Notes: generated by a model not told the origin, from the letters alone. Shown: positions 36,600 to 48,431, counted from the stretch's first letter. The stretch is DNA of 64,000 nt from Erythroxylum novogranatense (GCA_029891385.1 CM057224.1:5642001-5706000); one strand, 5' to 3'. Program-made: numbers and translations.

Positions 36600-36792
36600 G
36601 AAGATGATTGGGTCGCACGTCGCAACGTCTATAATGGGGCCACGCCGCGGCGAGCGCGGCGAGCAAGCAATTTAGACGCTGCGATGAGTGATTGCTAGAG
36701 TCATGGCGAGGCTAAAGAGTTGTTTGTCATGTGAACGCTCCCACGCCATGATGGCGTCCCTTTTCAGGCGCCATGGCGAGAAATGAGGTCGC
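36600..36792. repeat. CGCCATGGCG-type GC-rich hairpin module, 5' LTR
   Basis: Contains CGCCGCGGCG, GGCGCCATGGCGAG, CGCCATGATGGCG and several GACG/CGTC units. It is the only strongly GC-rich stretch of the LTR. The 3' LTR has a rearranged version (47755-48003). Confidence 0.88.
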
Positions 36793-37235
36793 ATGCGAGG
36801 GACAGAAATTTTAGAGAAATTGAATTGGTTTTTAGGGTATATCTTTTAGTGTAGACCTCCAATTGGGGTAATTCTGGAGTTGTTATGATCTAGAGAAAGA
36901 GGTCTTTGAGTGAGGTAAATTACAAGAGTTCGAAATTAAATTAGCGAGTTCTCAATCATAGAAAAAGAGCTAATTTTGGTTCCTTAAGTGACCTAAGAGT
37001 TATGTATTATCAATTGGAGTATAATTAGAGTTTAAATAAGAGATTTGTGAAATTTATGGATGTTATTGACCTAGTGAGTAGTGAATTTTGGTTGTGAATC
37101 GAGAGATAGCGGAATGGGACTAAAGCGCTGGGAAATCATGATCATGCATCATATAATTTTAAATGTGAGACATGTGCATTAGTGAATCTTATTGATTGAG
37201 CATATAGTGATGAGAATGCGTTTGTATTGTTATAG

Positions 37236-37302
37236 AGGCGTCGTTGGATCGTCAATCCACGGATATTGCTGGTACTTCCAAGCAGTAGCTCGAAAGTTAC
37301 AT
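37236..37302 (+). other. Candidate 67-nt micro-exon, element B 5' LTR
   Basis: Preceded by TGTATTGTTATAG and followed by GTGAGTAATC. The copy in the 3' LTR (48432-48498) has the same length and borders with a few substitutions; the solo LTR at 39858 has a 67-nt counterpart at 40940-41006. Confidence 0.5.
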
Positions 37303-37951
37303 GTGAGTAATCTAGTTGGTTCCTCGATCTTTGTGTGATAATCTGTGCTGTGAATGTGTGAATTAATTGTCAATGTGAGTGATACAAATGTGCTGCAAAT
37401 ATGAGTAAGTGTTCTGATTGTGAGTGATTGTACTGAATGTGTTGCTAATGTGAATACTTGTGATTATGAATCAGTGTATAGTATTACGAGTAAGTGTTCT
37501 GATCGTGACAAGTGAGTGAAGTGATAATATATGCTAGTAGTGTCGCAGTGTTAGTGCATGCTAGGCATGATTATAAGAGGTAATTAAACAGTTGTGACTG
37601 AAGCATTCAGTGTGTAGAGCTTTAAGCTCGAATATCAGTGAATAGGCCTAAAGCCAAAAGGGGGAATAGTGCATACCCAGAGGGCTCTCCTACTTGCCGA
37701 AATTGTGATCATTGTGAAAAGTGCCCGAATCGGGAAAGTGTAACACTCACTCACAACAATGACATAAAATGAGAAATTGCATACATTATGCATCCGATCG
37801 TAGTGAAATTGAGAATCGTGTGATGTATGACAATTGTGAAGTGATATGTTTGAGTTATGTTATCGTATAAATATGTAAATTGTGTACAGTGTTCTAAATT
37901 GCGTTAAAGTGTACTATACGATATATTATGTGTATATGCATGAGTTGGGTG

Positions 37952-37990
37952 AACCATCGATGATGGTTTCTCACTGAGTTCGCAAACTCA
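37952..37990 (+). other. Conserved twin hairpin, element B 5' LTR
   Basis: AACCATCGATGATGGTT (37952-37968) and TGAGTTCGCAAACTCA (37975-37990), 24 bases before a textbook acceptor ATATTTTTCAG|GG (38013-38014). Confidence 0.85.
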
Positions 37991-38362
37991 CCCAACATTG
38001 CTAATATTTTTCAGGGCAGCGTTAGTAGGTTTCTAGCTCCCGAGATAGACATTTTCCTGCTGTGCGAGTTCTTGGACAAGTGAAGCGATGGCACACAGGT
38101 CGATCAGCTGGGGCGACTTTTGAGGATGACCTAATATAGACGTTTTTATCAGTTTCCTTTTTGGGTTATTGTATTGAGACTTTAGGGGACTGATAGACTT
38201 GTCTATATTTTGGATTGATATTTTGCAATGAAAGAGTATTATTGGGGTTTTAAATTTTAGTGATAGTTGCCAGCAGTAGCACTTCCTTGCTGTAGGATAT
38301 GCGTCGGTACGACCCACGGGCGTCCCGGTGTGTACCCTATGGTAAGGGGGCGCCACATTAGG

Positions 38363-38374
38363 TGGTATCAGAGC
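38363..38374 (+). promoter_or_regulatory. Element B primer-binding site
   Basis: TGGTATCAGAGC, exact initiator-Met type, five bases after the LTR end. Confidence 0.92.
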
Positions 38375-38511
38375 ATGGTTTGGCGTCTTTTGGGCATAGT
38401 GTATTTTAGGCTTGAATTTCAGTGAGAAAAGCAGAAATTGATCAGATTCTTGTTGATTGTAGGTCATCCGTTCTTGGAGAGCAAGTGGATTAACCAGCTG
38501 ACCTAGGATCT

Positions 38512-39540
38512 GTGGGAGCTAGTAGAGAGTCCCCTGTGCCTCATTCTGATGAGTTGCCTCCCAAAGTTCCCATGAGACGGGAGAGGAGGTATGATAGACT
38601 GCGTAAGCAGGGAGCGGTTGATTTCTATGGCAGCACCGACCCTGCAGAGGCTGAGGGATGGTTAGAGAGGACAGAGAGAGTGTTCGATCAGATGGACTGC
38701 GACTCTGAGGAGCGCTTTGACTATGCAGTGTCTTTTCTTCAGGGTTCGACTTTTCAGTGGTGGAAGACTGTTCCGGGTAGTTCTTCCAGGCCCTGCATGT
38801 TGACTTGGGATGATTTTCTGAGGGCATTCAAGGATAATTTCATGCCCATGGTGTATTTAGAGATGAAGATGTAGGAGTTTCTTGAGCTGAGACAGGGGTT
38901 GATGTCAGTGGCAGACTATGAGGTCAGGTTCAATGAGCTGTCGGCTTATGCGTCTGCTTTGATTGCTTCAGAGTGTGACAGGTGTCGGAGGTTTGAGGGT
39001 GGACTCAATATGGAGATCCGTACCAGATTGGCCCGATCGGATATGGGTACATTTATTGAAATGAGGCGCATTTGTGAGGATTAAGCGATTATTAGAGGCG
39101 AGTCACCGAGGTTGGATCGGGACCCAGGGGCAAGAGGCCTAGTGATAGTCGAGGCGATGCTAGTAGAGGTTCAATGGCGTTAAGCGGGACCTTCAGGTCG
39201 TCTGAAGGAGGTAGATAGTCCAGATTTGGGCAGAGGGGTTGATTTGCTCAGTCCAGTGGTGGCCGTAGCGGGGCTAGAGGTTCAGGTCAGATGATCCCGC
39301 TATGTGAGTATTGTGAGAGGAGACATAGCAGAGAGTGCTGGAGGTTTACCGGAGCGTGTCTCAAGTGTGGCTCCATGGACCATTAGCTCCGAGAGTGTCC
39401 TTTCACTGTGGAGGCCCAGTCTGCTGCGACCGGTAGATCAGGCAGTGTTACCTCGGTGCAGCAGGGCCGTGGAGGTGGATCTGGATGGAGAGGTCGAGGT
39501 CGAGGCCGAGGCCGAGCTGAGGGATCTGTAGTGAGGTCTG
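38512..39540 (+). pseudogene. Element B gag with zinc knuckle, interrupted by stops
   Basis: Gag forms the particle. Visible are GAVDFYGSTDPAEAEGWLER, CDSEERFDYAVSFLQGSTFQ, WDDFLRAFKDNFMP, then a TAG at 38872, then EFLELRQGLMSVADYEVRF and CRRFEGGLNMEIRTRL. After a second stop near 39082 come CEYCERRHSREC and a CCHC knuckle CLKCGSMDH-LREC that is broken by a TAG at 39384. Most stops read as CAG-to-TAG changes. No ATG is obvious at the start; 38512 is GTG, and the original start may be upstream. Confidence 0.88.
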
Positions 39541-39584
39541 AGGGATAGAGTAGCAGGTAGCAGTCCCAGGCTAGAGTCTATGCT

Positions 39585-39857
39585 ATGACTTGGCAGGAGG
39601 CTCAGGAGTCTCCAGATGTTGTTGCGGGTATGCTTCTGATTTCTAGTTTTGAAGCATATGCATTGATGGATCCTGGATCCACTCATTCTTTTATTGCACC
39701 GCATGTGGCATGTAGACTGCATAGTGATAGGGAGAGACTGCAGTGTGGGTTGCAGGTGAGTACGCCTTTGGGTAGTACTACTGCCTTGGGTGAGGTCTGC
39801 AAGGGGTGCCCGATAGTGATTGATCAGGCAGAGTTGAGTGCAGACCTGATAGTTTTG
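39585..39857 (+). pseudogene. Element B protease, N-terminal part
   Basis: MTWQEAQESPDVVAGMLLIS, then the catalytic motif ALMDPGSTHSFIA (Asp-x-Gly family, near 39660-39700), CGLQVSTPLGS and AELSADLIVL. It runs straight into the solo LTR at 39858; the remainder restarts in the same frame at 44047. Confidence 0.9.
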
Positions 39858-40287
39858 TGTAACACCCCACACCCGTAAGACCCGAACCCGATATCGTTGG
39901 TGATATCCGAGTCCGTGTCCCACGAGAGTGGTGTACTACATCAGTCGATTTAAAATTCAGTACACACTTTTTTTCTTTTACGAGCCATTAACTCCGCGTT
40001 CACACGCGAACACAATAAGTAAATAAAATCCGTGTTCAATAAAACCAGCTTCAGCTTATTACGGTCATCCATAATAATTATAATCACCAATGCAATAATA
40101 TATTACTACCACATTGGCTCAAGAAAATACAATGCCTTTTTATACGGTGATTGCGAAATACGCTTTACTAAGACACTAATGCGCATACCTAACCGATCCC
40201 GACCTCTAACCTTTACTCGCCTACATGAGACTTACTCCGTGTCAACCGGAGTATTCTTCAGACCTGAAAATAGATGCAAATTTTGGG

Positions 40288-40326
40288 TGAGTTTTGCGAA
40301 CTCGGTGAAAACCATCATCGATGGTT
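40288..40326 (-). other. Conserved twin hairpin
   Basis: TGAGTTTTGCGAACTCG (40288-40304) and ACCATCATCGATGGTT (40311-40326), beside CTGAAAAATAG-type acceptor complement near 40264. Confidence 0.82.
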
Positions 40327-40699
40327 CACTCAAATCATGCATTACGCCCATGGCGTCTGATGCGATGTAAATCATCAATTACCAAAAATAGTCAATAACG
40401 ATATCCATGTGATAAAAAACATTCACGATAATTCATCCCATCACGAAAGTAGAACTTATCACATAACAAGATTACTTATGCGAATGCAATGCATATGTGA
40501 CTCTTTCCAGATTATTCATGACAGCCCAAGTGCTCAACAAGATTCGGTGGGGGCGGTCGTGATTTCTCCCCTCGGGCTCGTGGCGGTCGATGACAAATAT
40601 GAGAGCTCAAGCTCTTATCGGTAAAATAGCAACTGGGGCACGCCCATTATCGATCATGCAATTATGCATGCGATGCGATATGCGATAAATGTACTGATG

Positions 40700-40795
40700 T
40701 TTGGCTATAAAGCCCAAAGTGTATCGATGAATCCACGATATGGCTATAAAGCCCAAATAGCGATGTTGATATAATGGCTATAAAGCCCACTATCA
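40700..40795. repeat. GGCTATAAAGCC hairpin repeats
   Basis: GGCTATAAAGCCCA occurs near 40703, 40741 and 40778. The sister LTRs place CCCATATAGGG (8835) or GAATAGGCCTAAAGCC (37636, 48848) units here. Confidence 0.8.
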
Positions 40796-40939
40796 ATATC
40801 GGTATCATTGATGCAAGAAAATCATATAATACAATCATCCACTTTTATACATGCCAGAAATCTTACAATTCACCTTTGCACGTAATTCACGTTAAGCATG
40901 TACACAACCAGAAATTTGAGAAACCAACTAGGTTACTCA

Positions 40940-41006
40940 CCTATTGCTTCCGAGCTAATGCCGGAAAGCCTCTGTGACGTCGGTCAATCGACGCCCAATT
41001 GGACCT
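40940..41006 (-). other. Candidate 67-nt micro-exon in LTR
   Basis: Minus strand: acceptor TTCATATAG, donor GTGAGTAACC. Length equals the element B micro-exon; the sequence GTCG..GAC..GC pattern is only loosely conserved. Confidence 0.45.
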
Positions 41007-41399
41007 CTATATGAATCGAAAAAGTACGAGTCCTAAATATGAAATTTGTGCTCATGTTGATGAAATATGCATGTTCATGAATTCCCGGTCCTAATTCAAT
41101 ATTTTCCCATAATAAAATTTTATGAAAAATTAGAAATCCATAGGCGCTGACGGTGCGCAAATCGGACCTCTATAGGTCCCAAATTAAATAAAGCAGTGTT
41201 TACATGTTCCGTCGATAGGGCTACGCCAAATTCCGCCTAAAATTCCCGCTTTCTCATAATATGAAATTAAATGTTCAACGAATCCGATGCCTCTGGAATC
41301 AGGTCAATCGGACGTCGGACGGAAAGAAATTGACAAAAGAACAATCGGATCAATTTAATACCAAATAAAAAGCAAAACAATAATATATATATATATCTA

Positions 41400-41585
41400 T
41401 CAGGAAGCTCGCCTCAGGGCGAGGCGAGACGCCCTCGAGGCGGAATCATCCTGCTTTGTCGCGAGGCGAGGCGCCTCATGAGGCGGATACACCTCGCTTC
41501 GTCGCGGAGGCGTCGCCCTCGCGACCAGCCCTTGATCTCGCCATGAGGCGTAAACGTCGCCCTCGCGAGACGGCCCTTCTCCTTG
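41400..41585. repeat. CTCGCGAGGCGAGG-type GC-rich cluster
   Basis: Repeated GGCGAGGCG, CGCCTCATGAGGCG (palindrome), CGTCGCCCTCGCGA and similar words in both orientations. It directly follows the conserved block TCGGACGTCGGACGGAAAG (41311 on) used as the anchor in other LTRs. Confidence 0.88.
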
Positions 41586-44041
41586 CCCTCCTTCTTTCCA
41601 GATTGAAATTCCAATTTCCAATTACTCTAACTTTTAACACACAAATCAAAAAAATGCCCACTATACCTCATTGGAAAGCTTATGAAAATCTCTACAATTC
41701 TCTAGAAGACCATAAAAATCAATTCCAACCCTAAGGGTATCAAATAAGCCATCAAACCTTCTGCCTTCACAATTTCCCTCAACACAGGGCAGTACATTGA
41801 CAATTTCATAACTCACTAATTCTTCAGAAATAAATTACCACAAAAATATGGTCAATAAGTTCACAATGTCCTTTACAACTTTCATGAACAACCCAAAATC
41901 AAATTCTATTGCAAACCAAGTCAATTAATTCATCTAATGTTACTGTCCCTGAAATCCTTCAATTTGGGCAGTAACCTTACAACAAGCATAACTTCCAGTA
42001 TACAAGTCAATAAAATCAGAACTTTATATCCCTGTAAAGATAACATCTTAAACTTAATTTTTCATGAAGCACTCATCATCCAATTCGATCTCTAACCATT
42101 TGAAAACTGTTATGGAAGTTTCTGTTGTCATCAGCCATTCATAACCTAATGTAGGATCAGTTTTGAAAATCATATCTCCCAATTCTGACTTCTAAAATTA
42201 CATACCAAATATCAATTTCAAGATAATCTCTTCCTATACAACTTTTCAGAAGCTCACTCACACCAATTCAGTCCACATAAAATGTTAAAATTGCCTCAAA
42301 TCAGTAAACTCACAAAATCACACTTAAACTAGGTTTCATCCAAAATGCTCAAAACCAGCCATTAGTAATCAATTCATATCCACCAATATATAATTCCAAA
42401 AATAGCAAGATCAGTAGCAATGGAAAGATAATCAAATATGCTACAACTTCCATGAAGACCATTGTCCCTAATTCCATTTCAATTAATTCATGAAAATCAA
42501 CAAAACTCAGATGTTATGGTTGCGGTTACTGTTCATAGGCAATGGAACAGGAACTTTCCCATTCAAAAATTCACCCTTCTATCATTGAAATTCAACAACA
42601 CCTATTTCACACTAAATTGAAGCCAACATCCCAAAGTTTCAGTGGCCACTAACCTTACCTCATTTACATTTCTACACAATAAGTTATGAATAAAACAGTA
42701 ACATCAATCTCAACTCTAACTTTCCAGATTTAAGGTTAACCTTAGTTCAACCACTCCCAATACCTTTTTCACATCATTAAACATCACAATAAATACAATT
42801 TAAATATTACCCCAGTCATACATATACTAGGGTTAATACTGAAAAATTTACAGCTTTAAAATCCTCAATTCAGATACTCAATTAATTATCCCTATTCAAT
42901 TCAAAATCAAACCATATCATTACTTTCAATTCAGTCATCACTTAGCTTTATGCCCCTTACTTTAATCATAATAATCAACACTTTAATGTCTACATGAACC
43001 TTATACATGCTTTAAATCCTTATATTAACTACCCCCATACTATCATGACATTTATTTCCATGTAAAAACAACCTTTAAAACTCAAACCTTAAATAACAAC
43101 TTACCTAATTCAAACCCTCCTTCAAACCTTCAACAACCACTTTCTAACTTCTACACCAAAGTATCAACCCCTTCCTTCTCAAATATACTCAAGACTCATC
43201 TTCTAGCTTTGAGGGAATCAAAGAGAGGAGCTTGAAGTTATGGAGAAAGATGAGAAGAGAGCAAAATCGATGGTTTAAAAGAAGAGTTGGTTTTGTGTGT
43301 TTTGGATGGCTATACATAAGGCACAAAATCATCTTTCCTTCCTTCTTTCAACACATGTCCGAGAGAGCAATGAGAGGGTGCACTAATGTTGCTTTTAAAT
43401 GGCAAAATTTGATTGGTTTCAAATTCAAAGAAAAGTCAAATTATACTTATTTAATCCAGATCCAAAATTCTACTCCAATTACTCCCAATGATCCTACTTT
43501 CAGTCCCAAAATAATATACCCAATAATACAAGATCATTGGGTAGGAACTTTCGCTACCAAAATCAACCGTTTGTCACTTGGCGATTTTATCCATCAGGAC
43601 TTTCCTGAAATTTCCCAATTATTTTTCGAGAATTAATGAAATTTCCTAAAATTATAAAACAGTAACAAAGCACTCCAAATAAATTTTCAATCACAAAATC
43701 ACCTTTTCATCGCAAAACAAGTTTAGGCTACCACCGCGATTTTGCTTATCAGAACTTTCTCCGAAAATTCCAGAAAAATTCCTAAAAATCCCTTAAAATG
43801 TAAAACCATTTATGGTGCAGTCCAATCAATTTTCCAAACTCAATTATCCCATTAATTCCAATAAAATTGCTTTAGGCCCAATTACCGGGAATGTCATGAA
43901 TGCATTTACCGTAATTTCATATACACAATTGATACTGTGTATCAATCCTATTATGCATGAACAGTTCTAAATATTCCCTATTAGTCCCATCCTATGCCAA
44001 GTTTACTATTTTACCCTTCCAGGAGGGGGTGGGATGTTACA

Positions 44042-44322
44042 TTTTGCCCCTGAGAGAGATTGATCTAATTCTAGGGATGGACTGGCTTACTGCGCATAGG
44101 GTTGTGATGGATTGTTATACCAAGGAGGTCGTGTTAGATTCTCCTGGTCAGCCTAGAGTTATTTTTCGAGGCGTTAGTCAGGCAGTGCCAGCTAGGATGA
44201 TTTCCTTTTTGAGTGCTTTGAGATTGATGCGTGGTGGTTGTGAGGTGTATTTGGCTCATGTGGTGGACACCAGGATTGAGCAGAGGTTGCAGGATATTCC
44301 TGTGATTAGAGAATTTTAGGAT
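44042..44322 (+). pseudogene. Element B protease, C-terminal part
   Basis: IDLILGMDWLTAHRVVMDC, LDSPGQPRVIFRG, MISFLSALRLMRGGCEVYLA, IPVIREF, then TAG at 44317 where the family has DVFPDEL after Gln. First codons include the second copy of the TTTTG target duplication. Confidence 0.9.
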
Positions 44323-45235
44323 GTGTTCCCCGATGAGTTACCGAGTTTGCCACCGGATCGGGAGACGGAGTTTGGGATTGACCTCGTTCCAGATACCGCT
44401 CCTATATCTATACCTCCATATAGGATGGCACCGGTGGAACTGAGGGAGCTTAAGGCTCAATTACAGGAGTTGTTGGATAAGGGGTTTATTAGACCCAGTG
44501 TTTCGCCGTGGGGAGCTCCAGTGTTATTCGTGAAAAAGAAGGATGGGACTTTGAGGCTGTGCATCGATTATAGGCAGCTCAATCGGGTTACTGTCAAGAA
44601 TAAGTACCTATTGCCTAGGATCGATGATCTATTTGACCAGTTGCAGGGAGCTCAGGTGTTTACTAAATTGGATCTGTGATCAGGGTATTATTAGTTGAGG
44701 ATTGCAGAGGCCGATGTGCTAAGAGTGCTTTCAGGAGCAGGTATGGGCATTTCGAGTTCTTAGTGATGCCGTTCGGGTTGACCAATGCCCCGGCAGCCTT
44801 CATGGCCTTGATGAATAAGGTATTTCAGCCCTACCTGGATCAGTTTGTGATTGTGTTCATTGACGATATTTTAGTGTATTCGAGGAGTAGACAGGAGCAT
44901 GCGGAGCATCTGAGGATTGTGTTGCAGATCATGAGAGAGAGGCAGTTGTATGCCAAATTCACAAAATGTGAATTTTGGCTGGATGAGGTCCTTTTTGTAG
45001 GCCATATTGTGTCTGGTGAGGGTATCCGGGTGGATCCTCACAAGATTGAGGCAGTGTGGAGTTGGGAGGTTCCGAGGAACGTGTCAGAGTTGAGGAGTTT
45101 CCTCGATTTAGCAGGATATTACCGGAGGTTTGTCGAGGGGTTTTCAGTGATCTCAGCCCCTTTGACAAAACTTCTGAGGAAGAATGTGGCTTTTAGATGG
45201 ACTGATGAGTGTCAGAGGAGCTTAGGCATCGATTG
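44323..45235 (+). pseudogene. Element B reverse transcriptase, two frames
   Basis: First frame: [70 protein letters not shown], ending with TGA at 44677 and TAG at 44692 (both explainable as C-to-T changes). A frame change follows near 44700. Second frame: [40 protein letters not shown] with the paired Asp, [31 protein letters not shown]. The protein would copy element RNA into DNA. Confidence 0.92.
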
Positions 45236-45530
45236 ACTACGGCACTAGTGTTAGCTTTGCCGTCAGGGTCCGGAGGTTTCGAGGTATTTAGTGATGCGTC
45301 GCAGCAGGGATTAGGCAGTGTTCTGATGCAGCATGGGAGAGTTATAGCGTATGTCTCGAGACAGTTAAGGTCTCATGAGAGGAATTATCCAGTGCATGAT
45401 TTAGAGTTGGCTGCAGTGGTGTTTGCTCTGAAGATCTGGAGATATTATTTGTATGGAGAGACGTTCCAGATCTTCACTGATCATAAGAGTCTGAGATATC
45501 TGTTGAGTCAGAGAGAGTTGAATCTGAGAC
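45209..45530 (+). pseudogene. Element B RNase H
   Basis: [69 protein letters not shown]: the Asp-Glu-Asp acidic residues are all in place. The domain is followed without a stop by integrase sequence, because the usual tether (kept in element A as [12 protein letters not shown] and about 120 further residues) is absent. Confidence 0.9.
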
Positions 45531-46156
45531 GAGAGATCCTAGAGGAGGCGCATGTGACCACTTATGCCATGCATCCTGGCGTTACCAAGATGTATAATAC
45601 CCTTAAGTTACATTTCTGGTGGCCAGGCATAAAGAGGCAAGTGGCAGAGTTTATTTCTCGGTGTCTGACGTGCCAGCAGGTTAAGGCTGAGCACCAGGCC
45701 CCAGTTGGGAGATTGCATTCGTTACCCATTCCGGAGTGGAAATGGGAGCGGATCACTATGGATTTTATTATGGGGTTGCCAAGGACGCCGAGGCAACATG
45801 ATGCGATCTGGGTCATAGTGGACCCGTTGACCAAATCGGCTCACTTCTTGCCAGTGCGAGAGAATAATACTCTCGACCAGTTGGCCCAGAAGTATGTGGC
45901 AAAGCTTGTGCGACTGCATGGGGTCCCAGTATCGATAGTGTCAGATAGGGATCCTAGATTTACTTCGAGGTTCTGGAGGAGCCTGCAGTCAGCTTTGGGT
46001 TCGAGGTTGAACTTTAGTACAACATTTCATCCTCAGACAGATGGGCAGAGTGAGAGGATGATCAAGACTGTTGAGGATATGCTGAGAGCTTGTGTATTAG
46101 AGTTCAGAGGTGCTTGGGACCAGATGATTGGCTCGATTGAGTTTCATGTACAATAA
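45530..46156 (+). pseudogene. Element B integrase core
   Basis: [20 protein letters not shown] gives the His pair; [18 protein letters not shown] the Cys pair. Core: [58 protein letters not shown], with catalytic Asp, Asp and Glu visible. The frame is lost after IGSIEFHVQ (46156) and the chromodomain part is in another frame from 46243. Confidence 0.92.
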
Positions 46157-46242
46157 TCGCATGCAGAGCGGATTGGATGGCACCGTATGAGGCCATGTAT
46201 GGGAGATCGTGTAGATAACCTCTTTATTGGGATGAAGAGGGT

Positions 46243-46833
46243 GTGAGGATGTTTGAGGGCCCCGAGCTGATCCAGGATACAGTGGATAAAGTGAGACTGA
46301 TTCGGAGTCGCATCAAGGTGGCTCAGGATAGACAGAAGAGTTATGTGGATCAGCATCGGCGTGAGATGGAGTACAGTGTGGGCGATAAAGTATTCCTTCG
46401 AGTGTCACCTTGGAGAGGAGTGCTGAGATTTGGCCGTAAGGGCAAGCTAAGTCCTCGGTATGTCGGTCCGTATGAGATTACTGAGAGGATTGGACCGTTG
46501 GCCTATAGATTAGCGTTGCTGAGTGAGATGTCCCAGTTGCATGATGTTTTTCATGTGAGTATGCTCCGGAGATACCGCCCAGACCCTACTCATGTGATTC
46601 CGGCTCAAGAGATTGAGATAGTTAGTGATCTGAGTTATATTGAGGAGCCAGTGCGTATTATCGGATCTCGGGTCAAGCAATTGAGGAGCAGGGTGATTCC
46701 ATTGGTGAAAGTCCTATGGAAGAACCACTCATCAGAGGAAGCAACTTGGGAGACTGAGGAGCACATGAGGAGGCAGTACCCTCATCTGTTCGATCGGTCA
46801 GGTATGAAATTTCGGGACAAAATTTTTGCTTAG
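46243..46833 (+). pseudogene. Element B integrase C-terminus with chromodomain
   Basis: EMEYSVGDKVFLRVSPWRGV, LSPRYVGPYEITERIGPLAY (GPY/F), FHVSMLRRYRPDPTHVI, LVKVLWKNHSSEEATWETEE, then YPHLF. The open frame ends FRDKIFA just before the polypurine run (about 46831-46844). It matches element A's chromodomain region closely, placing A and B in the same lineage. Confidence 0.92.
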
Positions 46834-47374
46834 GATTGGAGAATTGTAACATCCCGTTATCGATGCGATGAGCATATTGGTACGGGTAGTGTTTTGATTG
46901 CATATTTAGTGATCGAGTGTTTTGTGGCCTTTGAGATAGATCATTTTGCACATGCATATACATAGTGACATGCATTCATGATTGTTCCAGCATTTAAATT
47001 GTGATTATGAGTTGAATTGTGAATTTTGAGATAATTGAGTTAGATTTGATTGTAAAGTGAAATTAGGGATAATTCGAGTGGAATTAGAGTGAGAATTGAA
47101 TTTTAGAAAATTGGAAATTGAAAATTGAGTATGAGATCGAGTGTTTTATATTTTTGAGGAATTATGAGAATTTTTCTGGAATTTTTAGAGTTATGTGTTC
47201 GGACCGAAAAAATGACTTAGAGACTGATGATTGTGATTCCGATTTCGAAAGTGAGTGGTAAATGGCTTGGAAAATTTAGATTTGTGAATTTAAGAATTAT
47301 TGTGAAGAGCTATTGAAATTTAGAGACCGAGATTGAATGAATTTGAGGAATCTGATTTACAGGTTTAAATCAGC

Positions 47375-47388
47375 TATATATATAAATA
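47375..47388 (+). promoter_or_regulatory. TATA box, element B 3' LTR
   Basis: TATATATATAAATA followed by GACC, equivalent to 36212-36225. Confidence 0.65.
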
Positions 47389-47754
47389 GACCTTATGTTT
47401 GATAGAGGAAGACATTTTACTCCTAGGGCACGAAACTTCTTCTTCTTCTCGTGGGTATCGTTGATCTTGCTTTCCTTGGAGAGTTTGCTCTCTTCCTTTC
47501 TCCTTGTGGTTGGAGAGTTGTTAGAAGCTTGGAGTTGTGTTGGTTGGCTTAGATTGAGGAGTTTATCGTGAGTGAGAGAGCTTGAGAAGTTTTCGGAGAT
47601 TCTAGGGTTACCGTGCGATTCCGTGATTTGGTAAGTTTATTGTGTTTTAATGTTGTATTTATGGTTATTTATGGCATTTATGGTATTTAATGTGTTAGCT
47701 GGGGTAGTTGAATGTGTTTTATGGAGGTTTTAAGAGTATTAATGGCGGAAATGA

Positions 47755-48003
47755 TGATCGGAGAAGATGATTGGGTCGCACGTCGCAACGTCTGTAATGG
47801 GGCCACGCCGCGGCGAGAAAAGACGTGTTCGCCATGGCGAAGCCGCTGAGACGTCATGGCGAGCAAGCAATTTAGACGCCGCATGACAGTGATTGCTAGA
47901 CGCCGCAATGAGGCGCAGAGAGTTGTTCGCCATGAACGCTCCCACGCTGCATGAAGGCCCTTTCAGGCGCCTCGGCGAGTGGCTGTAGGTCGCGGCGAGG
48001 GAC
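47755..48003. repeat. CGCCATGGCG-type GC-rich hairpin module, 3' LTR
   Basis: Contains CGCCGCGGCG, TTCGCCATGGCGAA (perfect 14-bp palindrome), GACGTCATGGCG, GGCGCCTCGGCGAG and GTCGCGGCGAG. Compared with 36600-36792 it has insertions and rearrangements, although both sides of the module match well. Confidence 0.88.
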
Positions 48004-48431
48004 ATAAATTTTAGAGAAATTGAATTAGTTTTTAGGGTATATCTTTTAGTGTAGACCTCCAATTGGGGTAATTTTGGAGTTGTTATGATCTAGAAAGAGG
48101 TCTTTGAGTGAGGTAAATTATAAGAGTTCAAATTAAATTAGCGAAGTTCTCAATCATAGAAAAGAGTGATTCTGGTTCCTTAAGTGACCTAAGAGTTATG
48201 TATTATCAATTAGAGTATAATTAGAGTTTAAATGAGAGATTTGTGAAATTTATGGATGTTATTGACCTAGTGAGTAGTGAATTTTGGTTGTGAATCGAGA
48301 GATAGCGGAATGGGACTAAAGCGCTGGGAAATCATGATCATGCATCATATAATTTTAAATGTGAGACATGTGCATTAGTGAATCTTATTGATTGAGCATA
48401 TAGTGATGAGAATGCGTTTGTATTGTTATAG

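Larger units (their letters stand above)
35682..38357 (+). repeat. Element B 5' LTR (2676 bp)
   Basis: Ends GGGGGCGCCACA. It matches the 3' LTR closely apart from small indels and a very divergent stretch at 36600-36790. Contains TATA, leader donor (36468), micro-exon, twin hairpin and acceptor (38013-38014). Confidence 0.92.
39858..44041 (-). mobile_element. 4.18-kb solo LTR inside element B's protease
   Basis: Starts TGTAACACCCCACACCCG, ends GGGGGTGGGATGTTACA, flanked by TTTTG (39853-39857 and 44042-44046). Both sides of the protease lie in register. Orientation is minus by the micro-exon and twin hairpin. Includes a GC-rich cluster (41400-41580), a donor complement ACTTAC near 43099, and a probable TATA-like TATGTATAG complement near 43310. 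The open frame at 43232-43636 has no recognisable family. Confidence 0.92.

Noticed and set aside
38519..39923. Minus-strand frames of 102 and 161 codons
   Set aside because: Antisense to element B gag and protease.
43232..43636. 134-codon plus-strand frame in the solo LTR at 39858
   Set aside because: It lies antisense in the promoter-leader part of the LTR, has no counterpart in sister LTRs and no recognisable motif.
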